A program made the position numbers and the translations under genes. A stretch of 64,000 nucleotides of DNA, taken from the NCBI GenBank assembly GCA_963556195.1, contig OY744528.1:57229650-57293649 (forward strand). The letters run 5' to 3'. Below, in pieces: positions 31,219 to 39,499 of the stretch. This DNA comes from Sepiola atlantica (Eukaryota; Mollusca; Cephalopoda; Sepiida; Sepiolidae). The notes under the pieces were generated by a model, which was not told where the DNA came from, searched no databases, and was given only the letters and a program-made list of their open reading frames with translations. Position 1 is the stretch's first letter, and each line of letters opens with the position of its first letter.

Positions 31219-34200
31219 TTATTTATACATTATGTAGTCCTTGTACTTGAGGGGGGTTCGCCGTGTTCTTGTGGGTCGTTGGTTTGCCTCCACTGGTTGT
31301 CTTTGGTTGGCTGATGGAATTTCTCTGTCGTCGATATTAGATAGAGTGTCGATTTCTGATGAGTTTGTGTGTTGTTGGGGGAGTGATGTTATATTGTCCC
31401 AACTGGTATTTTGGGCGGATGCGTTGATAGCTGTTAATCTCTGAGGGTTGTACAACTCTTGTAAGTGTCGTCTGTTGCGCCTCAGTAGCCTTCCATCTCC
31501 TTGCATCTTGACAATGTAGCTGCGTGGTTCTGTGCATCTGTCGACCACTGTCGCCGGTTGCCAGGTGTCATCCTCCTGTAGGACTGACACTTTTCCACCA
31601 ATAGTTAATTCTGGGAGATCTCTTGCGCTCTTGTTATAATATTGTTGTTGTTTTTTGCTTTTGCTGCACAATCTTTGTCTGATCTCCTCATCCTTTGGGG
31701 TATATGAATTTAGCAAGGTTGGTATCCTTGTTCTTATTTTCCTATTGTATAGGATTTCTGCCGGGGATGGTAACTGGCTGTCAAGTGGGGTTGATCGGAG
31801 GCATAGAAGGGCCATTTGACAATCCATTCTAGATTGTTTGGCTTTTGTGAATGTTCTTTTTACAGTTTGGACCATTCGTTCTATGAACCCGTTTGATTGT
31901 GGGTACCTGGGGCTTGATGTGATGTGAGTGAATTCCCACTCTGTGGCAAAATTGTGGAATTCGTTGGAGACAAAATATCTTGCATTGTCTGTGTATAGCC
32001 TTTCAGGTATGCCATGAACAGCGAATATTGCTTTGAAGTATTCTATGCAATTTAAGCTTGTTGTGCTTTTCAGCGTCTTGACAAAGGGCATTTTGCTATA
32101 TTGATCAGCAATCAGTAGGAATTGTTGATTGTTAAAATCAAAAATATCTGCAGCAACATACTGAAACGGTCGTGTTGCATGTTCTTTGATAATCATAGTT
32201 TCCTTTTGATTTTTCCTTTGATATTCTCTGCAGATCTCGCATGTCCTTACTAGCTCCTCTATGTCCTTGGACATTCCTCTCCAGAATACACTATTTTGTG
32301 CCTTGAGTTGACATTTTTCGATGCCTTGGTGAGCATCGTGGATCCTCATTAATACCATCTGTTGCATACTTTTGGGTATGACTATGGATTGCCCCTTTGT
32401 GATCATACCATCTTGTACGGATAGGCATTCTTTCAGTGACCAATAATTTCTAATTATCTTAGGAGTATTTTTTACGTCATCTGGCCATCCATTTAGTATC
32501 ATCTCTTTAAGTGTTCTGAGTTCGTCATCTGCTTCAGTTGCATTTTGTAGTTCGGTCTGTTTCTGAGCTGTAATGTCAACAGTGTGTATGTTTACATCAA
32601 GCTCGATTTCCTTACCTAATGTTGGTTGATTTCTTGACAAGTAGTCTGGGATACACATTTCTTTTCCTGGTTTATATTTTATCTGTGCATCGTACGGTTG
32701 CACTCTTAATAACATTCTTTGCAGTCGTGGGGGTGCCTGCGCTATATTCTTATTCTGAATGTTTTCTAGTGGCTTGTGGTCTGTTTCCACTATTATTTCT
32801 TTTCCATATATGTATGTGTGGAATCTCTCACATCCGAATACTACTGCTAGCAGTTCACGTTCTATATTTGCATAACGTGATTCCGTTTCAGTCAGACTCT
32901 TGCTCGCGAAGGCAACAACTTTGTTGTTGTTAATGAGTGTTGCACCCAGTCCTATCATGCTTGAATCTACTTGGATAGTTGTGTCTGCATTGGGATCAAA
33001 ATATGCTAGACAGAGTTTTTCGTGGATGTGATCTTTTATCGTTCGGAACGTCTTGTCGTGCGTCTCGTTCCACTGATACTCTGCATCCTTTTTAAGTAGT
33101 GACCTCAGTGGCGCTGTTTTGGTGCTGAGATCTGGTATAAATGGGCTTAGGTATTGTATCATACCTAAGAATTGTTGGAGTTCTTCCTTGTTGGTTGGTG
33201 CTGGTTTCGATTTTATTTTATCGCATTTGTCGGGGTCTGGGTGAGATCCGTTCTCGTCCCAGATGAGACCATAACATTTTATTTGTTTTTGCCTGATGGT
33301 GCATTTCTCTTTGTTGAAGACTAGACCATATTTTCGGGCAGTGTCCATTGTCTCTAACAGGTTTTGATCATGCTTCTGTATTGTTCTGCCATACACGCAT
33401 ATATCATCTGATATACCTATGGCTCCTTTGCATGGTTCCAATATTTGGTCCATTTTTTGTTGGAAAATGTCTTGCGACATCTTTAGGCCAAACGGACATC
33501 TCAAATATCTGTATCTCCCGAACGGAGTGTTGAAACAGGTGAGTAAGCTTGATTCCTCTTCAAGTTGTATTGCCCAGTAGCCATGTTTTGCATCCAGTTT
33601 CGAAAAGTGTTTGGCACCCGTCAATTTGTGTGAAATTTCTTCTAGTGTTGGCGTTTTATGGTGTGTCCTTATTATGTATTTATTTAACGGTTTGGGGTCT
33701 AGACAAATCCGTAGGTTTCCATTTTTCTTTCTGCTGCATGCGATGGCGTTGACCCATTCTGTGGGCTCTGTAACCTTTTTTATTACACCCAGGTGTTCCA
33801 TTTTGTGTAATTCTTGTTTTAGTTCGTCTCTGAGGTGCACTGGGAATTTTCTTGGCGGTTGTACTACCGGTATTGCATCTTCGGTAAGATGTATTTTTTG
33901 AACGCCTTGGAATTTCCCTATCCCTTGGAATCTGTCAGGGTATTCCTCAGCGAGGTTTTCCATATTTTCAATTTGTTTTGGTGAGTGCCCTTTTGTTATG
34001 CTGCAGTTGACGGTTACTAAACCTAGTCGGATGCTTGGTCTTAGGCCCAGTATGGTTACATCGCTATCACACACGAAAAATTTTGCTCTGATAGTTGCAG
34101 AGTTTTTGTGTTTGATCTTTAAAATTATTGCTCCATAATGGTTTATCTTCGTACCATTCGCAGCCCACAAGGTAGTTAACTCTTGTTTTTTATGTCCATG

Positions 34201-35295
34201 AGTTAGTTCCCTTTGACCATTCGTTTGTTTATTTATTTTTCTGTCGCCATTTTGTGGATACATTTTTTTATAGATTCTAACAGGTAGAATATTTCCGTTT
34301 GCCCCTGTGTCGACCTTCATTTTTATTTTATGTTCGTTATTTTCTGTATCCTCACAGTCTATGTTCGCGAAAATTTCTTCACGGTCGTCGTTCTCTGCAT
34401 TTATTGCGTATAGGTATAAATCGTCTTCTTGGTCTGTTTCGTTGTCTTCCTTTGACGTTGTATTTATTCTTTTTTTTTGGAAACTCTGCTTTTTGTATCC
34501 GTTTGGGGAGTTTTGTTTTTTAGCTTTATATGAGCTATTTTCTTGCCTTATTTTGTTTTTGCAAGAAGTATCTCTCGAGTCTCTCCGGCCTTGCATATTT
34601 GTTAGGCAGTATTCCTCGAAGTGGTGTAAACCGTTGCACCTTCTGCACGTTTTGTTGAAGGCGTAGCAGTCTTCTTTCCTTTTCCTGTGGTGTTTACCAC
34701 ATCTCGTGCAGGGTTTGTTTTTCACGGATACTTCGTGATACACCCCATTTCTCCCTTCGTTAGCGTCCTTGTATCGAGAGTTATCTTTTGTTGTGATTTC
34801 ATATGCTCTAACGCTTTCTATGGCTGATTTGAGGGTTAGGTCTAGTTTTGCAATTAGGTTTCTTCTTTCCTCAGCGCTCCTGAGCCCTTTAATAATTTGT
34901 TCTAAGATGCGTTCGTCTTTATTATTTCCGAAGTCACATCTGTCGGCTTTAGTTTTGAGCTTGACTAGGTAGTCGTCCACTGTGTCTTCATTTTGTCGCA
35001 TTGACGTGAATTCCAAACGTTCGACCCATTTGTTTGGTTTTTGAATCATGTGGGATTCGAATATTAAAAATATATTCTCGGAGTTTTCTTTCTGCTCATT
35101 TGTAAGCTGAGCATTTTTTAAAAGTTCACGACCTTTTGGTCCGGTGCTGAGCAAAATGTAGTTGTATTTCAACTTTTCTTCAACATTGTTGATTATGAAA
35201 TACGAGGACATAAAATCCACCCATTCGCTGTATGCCTCGTGCTTGTTCTCGTTCGACCAGTCTAGAACGGGTAATGTTATATTTGAAGACGCCAT
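31219..35295 (-). CDS. Ty3/Gypsy Gag-Pol polyprotein, 1358 aa
   Basis: One open frame carries all replication functions of the retrotransposon. Gag occupies about residues 1-240 and ends in two zinc knuckles (C196-C210 and C217-C230). The aspartic protease shows VDTGAN at 328-333. Reverse transcriptase covers about 470-740, with its active-site segment GISDDICVYG at 627-636. RNase H covers about 770-890, with D777, E814, D839 and D884. Integrase has an H986/H989/C1019/C1022 zinc module and a D1050-D1103-E1139 triad with D,D35E spacing. The C-terminal part (about 1233-1285) resembles a GPY/F-type module. The ATG follows a long A-rich run and a GCG codon comes next; I see no better upstream start. 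Gag and Pol are fused without a frameshift. The serine before the catalytic aspartate pair is less common than an aromatic or aliphatic residue. No stops or indels are visible, so function is plausible but untested. Confidence 0.95.
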   Translation of the reverse strand: MASSNITLPVLDWSNENKHEAYSEWVDFMSSYFIINNVEEKLKYNYILLSTGPKGRELLKNAQLTNEQKENSENIFLIFESHMIQKPNKWVERLEFTSMRQNEDTVDDYLVKLKTKADRCDFGNNKDERILEQIIKGLRSAEERRNLIAKLDLTLKSAIESVRAYEITTKDNSRYKDANEGRNGVYHEVSVKNKPCTRCGKHHRKRKEDCYAFNKTCRRCNGLHHFEEYCLTNMQGRRDSRDTSCKNKIRQENSSYKAKKQNSPNGYKKQSFQKKRINTTSKEDNETDQEDDLYLYAINAENDDREEIFANIDCEDTENNEHKIKMKVDTGANGNILPVRIYKKMYPQNGDRKINKQTNGQRELTHGHKKQELTTLWAANGTKINHYGAIILKIKHKNSATIRAKFFVCDSDVTILGLRPSIRLGLVTVNCSITKGHSPKQIENMENLAEEYPDRFQGIGKFQGVQKIHLTEDAIPVVQPPRKFPVHLRDELKQELHKMEHLGVIKKVTEPTEWVNAIACSRKKNGNLRICLDPKPLNKYIIRTHHKTPTLEEISHKLTGAKHFSKLDAKHGYWAIQLEEESSLLTCFNTPFGRYRYLRCPFGLKMSQDIFQQKMDQILEPCKGAIGISDDICVYGRTIQKHDQNLLETMDTARKYGLVFNKEKCTIRQKQIKCYGLIWDENGSHPDPDKCDKIKSKPAPTNKEELQQFLGMIQYLSPFIPDLSTKTAPLRSLLKKDAEYQWNETHDKTFRTIKDHIHEKLCLAYFDPNADTTIQVDSSMIGLGATLINNNKVVAFASKSLTETESRYANIERELLAVVFGCERFHTYIYGKEIIVETDHKPLENIQNKNIAQAPPRLQRMLLRVQPYDAQIKYKPGKEMCIPDYLSRNQPTLGKEIELDVNIHTVDITAQKQTELQNATEADDELRTLKEMILNGWPDDVKNTPKIIRNYWSLKECLSVQDGMITKGQSIVIPKSMQQMVLMRIHDAHQGIEKCQLKAQNSVFWRGMSKDIEELVRTCEICREYQRKNQKETMIIKEHATRPFQYVAADIFDFNNQQFLLIADQYSKMPFVKTLKSTTSLNCIEYFKAIFAVHGIPERLYTDNARYFVSNEFHNFATEWEFTHITSSPRYPQSNGFIERMVQTVKRTFTKAKQSRMDCQMALLCLRSTPLDSQLPSPAEILYNRKIRTRIPTLLNSYTPKDEEIRQRLCSKSKKQQQYYNKSARDLPELTIGGKVSVLQEDDTWQPATVVDRCTEPRSYIVKMQGDGRLLRRNRRHLQELYNPQRLTAINASAQNTSWDNITSLPQQHTNSSEIDTLSNIDDREIPSANQRQPVEANQRPTRTRRTPLKYKDYIMYK

Positions 35296-35421
35296 TTTTT
35301 TTTTTCGCGCTTCCTTTGTTTTTTCTCGTTTTAAAAAGAAGGAAATTCTTTTTTTTTTTCAATTTACTCACTGTGTGAGGTTATCTTGATTCTTTTCTGT
35401 GACTTCTCGTCCGTCTGGTTT
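35296..35421 (-). promoter_or_regulatory. Leader of the Ty3/Gypsy element
   Basis: A short untranslated leader between the primer-binding site and the gag start. On the coding strand it has two long A tracts, one of them ending at the ATG. No splice signal was identified. Confidence 0.6.
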
Positions 35422-35439
35422 CTTTTACCGCTGCCACCA
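35422..35439 (-). other. Primer-binding site
   Basis: Directly next to the 5' LTR, the minus strand reads TGGTGGCAGCGGTAAAAG. A TGG start complementary to tRNA CCA is the family rule. I did not identify the tRNA. Confidence 0.75.
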
Positions 35440-35595
35440 TGTGATGTTTTATTTTACTTGTTAGTCATAAGTAACGAACGATAACACAAGGTATAGATTT
35501 ACCATGTTTATTGTTTCAGCCATATAGGAGAACTACACCGATATTAATACAAGGGGGAGAGAACTCTTATTAATTGACTAGTTCATCATGTCACA
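35440..35595 (-). repeat. 5' LTR of the intact Ty3/Gypsy element
   Basis: 156 bp, matching the other LTR at 154 positions. It supplies the element promoter on the minus strand. The right edge abuts the ATGAC target duplication. Confidence 0.95.
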
Positions 35596-35600
35596 ATGAC

Positions 35601-36435
35601 GATAATGAATTCCTATCTCAAAACAATACTATTCAACATGACGATAATGAATTCCTATCTCAAAACAATACTATTCAACATGACGATAATGAATTCCTAT
35701 CCTAAAACAATACTATTTAACATGACGATAATGAATTCCTATCTCAAAGCAATACTATTCAACATGACGATAATGAATTACTATTTCAAAACAATACTAT
35801 TCAACATGACGATAATGAATTCCTATCTCAAAACAATACTATTCAACATGACGATAATGAATTCCTATCTCAAAACAATACTATTCAACATGACGATAAT
35901 GAATTACTATTTCAAAACAATACTATTCAACATGACGATAATGAATTCCTATCTCAAAACAATACTATTCAACATGACGATAATGAATTACTATTTCAAA
36001 ACAATACTATTCAACATGACGATAATGAATTCCTATCTCAAAACAATACTATTCAACATGACGATAATGAATTCCTATCTCAAAACAATACTATTCAACA
36101 TTACGATAATGAATTACTATTTCAAAACAATACTATTCAACATGACGATAATGAATTCCTATCTCAAAACAATACTATTCAACATGACGATAATGAATTC
36201 CTATCTCAAAACAATACTATTCAACATTACGATAATGAATTCCTATCTCAAAACAATACTATTCAACATGACGATAATGAATTCCTATCTCAAAACAATA
36301 CTATTCAACATGACGATAATGAATTCCTATCTCAAAACAATACTATTCAACATGACGATAATGAATTCCTATCTCAAAACAATACTATTCAACATGACGA
36401 TAATGAATTCCTATCTCAAAACAATACTATTCAAC
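35601..36435 (+). repeat. 42-bp satellite array, distal block (~20 monomers)
   Basis: The array continues in the same phase and orientation past the retrotransposon. Its rare monomers, TATCCTAAAAC then ATTTAACATG then CAAAGCAAT, recur in the same order near 30141. After subtracting the insertion, the offset is 965 bp, equal to 22 monomers of 42 bp plus one of 41 bp. The array ends at CAACTTAAATAG. Confidence 0.97.
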
Positions 36436-36949
36436 TTAAATAGTATGTTAGCTGGTAGTATTATTTATCGAGCTAACTCGTCATTTAAATATCATGTGAT
36501 GAATTAGTGAGAAAAGGTAACTAAAAATGTTTTTTGTAGAAAAAATACAAGTCATTTTATTTGATAGTTATTATATCTCGACTAGAAGGAAAACAAACTA
36601 AACACGATTAGGATTTTATGCTAAGACGACGCAAGTCTTTCTGCTAACGTCCCATCTTTATTTATAACAACAACAAAAACAAAACGCTCTCTGGGCAAAA
36701 TAAAAAGCTGGTATACAAGGGCCGTAATTTCAGAACAACAGCTCATGTCATTGATATATCACTATATGTTCATTGATCTTCATTCTTAGATGGATCAATG
36801 AACATAGTCTCTTAACTTAAATGGAGCTTTCCGCACAAGTTCAGATCAGAAGAAGAGGTGATGCTTCCTGCCCGATGTCTATAGGTTCCAACTCGGCTTC
36901 ATTCTAACTTAATAACGCTGGTGCTTTTGCACCTTTGGAAGACTCTCTT
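36436..36949. other. AT-rich spacer with a short hairpin
   Basis: No gene recognised. A perfect 13-bp inverted repeat (ATGTTCATTGATC at 36766-36778 and its complement at 36793-36805) encloses a 14-base loop. Part of this stretch may be the missing 3' end of the decayed Ty3/Gypsy copy to the right. Confidence 0.5.
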
Positions 36950-37172
36950 GTACTGGTTGTCACCATGTCATCTGTGGCATCATTTGCATCAGTCATACTC
37001 TCCTCTGGAAACAGGATCGTCCTTTTAATCATCTGGTCTGAATGTCTTTGTGCCATTCCTCTTTGTCTTCATCTCAAAATTGACATTACCCAACTGCCTG
37101 GTTATGATATCTTCTATCCACCGTTGACCAGGGCAAAAATTTCTCACATATCTTCGGAAAGGGGTCATAATC

Positions 37173-37655
37173 TTAGTACCATTCATCCATTTTGAAGTTG
37201 TACACAATGCTCTTAAGCTTGTCCGGCTGCAACAGATGAAAGGCTGTTCTTAATTGCCGCTTGAACATCAAATCATCTGGAAAAATCCCAGTTGCCGTGT
37301 GCGGAGTTGTCCTGAAGTTAAAAAGAAATCTGTTGACTTTTGTTTCAACGGATGTTTTCATGTTTTTGTCCATCCTCTTCATTGTTTCCTTGAATGTATG
37401 CACACTGCGTTCAGTCTGTCCGTTGGAGGAAGGATGGTAAGGAGCTGTGAATAAATGTTTGATCCCATCGGCCTCTAAAAACCTTCTGAATTCATCACTG
37501 GAATAACAAGGGCCGTTGTCACTCAAAACTAGCAGAGGTAAACCATGTGTCGCAAGGATTGCCCTCAACTTCTTAACGGTGGCTGCAGCAGTGGATATCT
37601 TCATTATGCAAACCTCAATCCATTTAAAGTAGGCATCAACCACTATTAAGAACAT
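37173..37655 (-). pseudogene. Integrase core fragment of Ty3/Gypsy copy 2
   Basis: The open stretch contains VVDAYFKWIEV, the second catalytic aspartate in LSDNGPCYSS and the glutamate in NGQTERSV, separated by 35 residues. The same frame continues upstream, with no methionine needed, through HPWESIHIDYAGPVFG, which holds the first aspartate. The catalytic triad is therefore still readable, but frameshifts on both sides make this a fragment and not a gene. Confidence 0.85.
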
Positions 37656-38095
37656 GTGTCCAAAAACTGGACCAGCATAGTCAATGTGAATACTTTCCCA
37701 GGGATGACTTGGATACTCCTAACAAGGAATAGGAGTTCTGTGGTTTGTTTCTGATTTAGCACACAACTTTCACACTCCTTAGCGGCCCACTTAATATCTC
37801 CATCCAGTTTTGGTCACCACACATAGCCTCTAGTCAATGCTTTCATTCTCACAATGCCTATGTGAATCTGGTGTAGTTGCTGAAGCACTTTTTCTCTCAA
37901 CTTAGAGAGAATAACAATACTGCTTGCACGCCTACATTAACACACCACTTTCACAGGTCAGTTCCTCCCATTTATTGAAATAGGGATTTAACTGCTCACT
38001 TCAACTGACACCGTTCCAACCATCTATTTTGAATTTGTATACCTGACTCAAGATCAGATCCTTCCTTGTCCCTGCTCTCATAGCTTCTGCTTTCA

Positions 38096-38281
38096 CTAGA
38101 GCTTCCGAAGGTCAATCATATATATTTCATTAGTGGACTTTAAGATGTCTTCTTCCTGAACCTCAAATGGAAGACAACTCAGACAGTCCGCATTACCATT
38201 GAGGGATCCAGCTCGATATTCTAGCTTGTAATTATAGGCAATCAAGAACAGAGCCCAACGTTGTACCCAGGCAGCTGCCAT
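38096..38281 (-). pseudogene. RNase H C-terminal fragment of Ty3/Gypsy copy 2
   Basis: The peptide contains VQRWALFLIAYNYKLEYRAG and NADCLSCLP, the usual end of the RNase H domain in Ty3/Gypsy Pol. Flanking frames are broken. Confidence 0.75.
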
Positions 38282-38837
38282 AGTTGGAATTGGTTTGTCT
38301 TTTGCTAAACAACAATTTATGATCAGTGAACTTGGTGTAACTTCTTCACTGCAAACACAGGGCTAGTCCCTCCTTTTCAATGCATGCATAGTTCCATTCA
38401 GCGTTTGGGAAATGTAACATACTGACTTTTCACTGCCATCTTCCATCCTATGAGCTAACACAGCTTCCAAGCCATAAGGAGAAGCATCCACTTGCACAAG
38501 TGTGGTCAGCCCACTTAGAGTATTCTACTCTTTTGTTAATGCCTTGGTTTTCCAGGCAGTCCAACTCAAAGCATAAGGTACAGGCCTGGCTCAACAAAAT
38601 TTGGGCTTGGTTTCCTTACCAATTGGTATATTCACCTGAATTCCTTCAGGCACCCCATTTCTCCATTGAATAAGGTATCATATTCTGTGAGCATTTTTTT
38701 TTAGTTTAAATAGGGTCTCACTTTTTAAACAGAACATCCGTTCCCAGTCTAGCTTCAACTTCTCCATCCAATCCTTACCCAGTAGTGTTGGTACCTCTCC
38801 CTTCACAACCAGTAATGGTAGACAGCTCACTTTGCCT

Positions 38838-39176
38838 TCATGTGATACCTCTACAACTGTTGTCCCTAATTCCAGAGACTAGGCAGTCCCGAATATATTC
38901 ACCAACCCTCTCTTCAGATTTGCAGTGTTCGGACATTTTCCTTAATGTGGCTACATAGTCACTTATAGATTCTTCCTCTCTTTTGTCCCTCGTGTTGAAC
39001 AAAAATCTTTCATGAATTGCATTCGGTGCTGGTTTAACATGTCTCTGCATCAGCTCAACTAATTCATCAAACGTTTTCCCTTCTGGCTGATTATCAGCTA
39101 AAAACACAGCATAGTGTTTTGCCCCGATGACCGAAAAGAAAATAGCCTTTTTACTTACCTTCATTCTCAATATCAT
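38838..39176 (-). pseudogene. Gag fragment of Ty3/Gypsy copy 2
   Basis: The peptide includes KKAIFFSVIGAKHY, KTFDELVELMQRHVKPAPN, ERFLFNTRDK and ESISDYVATLRKMSEHC, in the order seen in the capsid of K02A2.6-like Gag. The zinc knuckle and most of the protease are missing; protease-end sequence follows almost at once, so a deletion lies at about 38830. Confidence 0.8.
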
Positions 39177-39349
39177 TGCTGCTGAAAAAAAACTTTACAC
39201 GTTCAATGTAGTTATTCCAAAACTCCTTTACATCGACTCATTCCCATAAAATGCCCATCAATGCCATTTCTGCTGTTTTTTTTCTTCAAAAGGCATGGCT
39301 TGTAGCAGTCATAAATGATGACTTATTTTCTCTCTCTGAGAAGTATCCC

Positions 39350-39491
39350 TGTTAGTGAAGCATTATTTGGTAAAGAATAACAAAAGCTTGGATGAGGAGA
39401 GATTTTACATACGTTTATTCGGTGACATTATGGAGGCGCTCGACCCCTAAGTAGTTATTGTATATTCGTTAATACATAATATGTTACAACA
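39350..39491 (-). repeat. LTR-like sequence (5' LTR of copy 2, or a solo LTR)
   Basis: A 142-bp block begins TGTTAG and ends ACAACA, giving inverted TGTT/AACA ends. On the minus strand it contains AATAAA. It sits just upstream of the decayed gag in the right orientation to be that copy's 5' LTR. However, a purine-rich AAACAGGGAGGA lies just outside its minus-strand start, which would suit a 3' LTR of another element. No partner LTR was found. Confidence 0.45.
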
Positions 39492-39499
39492 TCCTCCCT

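Larger units (their letters stand above)
31009..35595 (-). mobile_element. Complete Ty3/Gypsy LTR retrotransposon nested in the satellite
   Basis: A 4587-bp element bounded by two 156-bp LTRs that differ at only two adjacent bases (GAAG versus GACT). It is flanked by a 5-bp direct repeat ATGAC (31004-31008 and 35596-35600). Removing the element and one repeat restores an uninterrupted satellite monomer, so the insertion site is exact. A primer-binding site follows the 5' LTR and a purine tract precedes the 3' LTR. The single gag-pol frame has protease, reverse transcriptase, RNase H and integrase in Ty3/Gypsy order, and there is no envelope frame. Near-identical LTRs and an open frame indicate a recent insertion that may still be competent. 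Confidence 0.95.
36950..39300 (-). pseudogene. Decayed Ty3/Gypsy copy 2 (gag to integrase, internally deleted)
   Basis: Read on the minus strand from right to left, recognisable pieces appear in family order. Gag lies near 39240-38838, the end of protease near 38800-38740, the start of reverse transcriptase near 38600, the RNase H tail near 38281-38096, an integrase zinc module near 37890-37755, the integrase core at 37715-37173, and the integrase C-terminus near 37170-36960. Most of the reverse-transcriptase core is missing, and the pieces lie in different frames with stops. It belongs to the K02A2.6-like group of metazoan Ty3/Gypsy elements, a different family from the intact element at 31-35.6 kb. 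Confidence 0.85.

Noticed and set aside
31241..35389. Plus-strand frames opposite the Ty3/Gypsy gag-pol frame
   Set aside because: They are short shadows of the 1358-codon minus-strand frame and lack domain resemblance.
977..36435. CRISPR-like array
   Set aside because: There are no spacers. Monomers are contiguous, in a metazoan-type context, with no cas genes.
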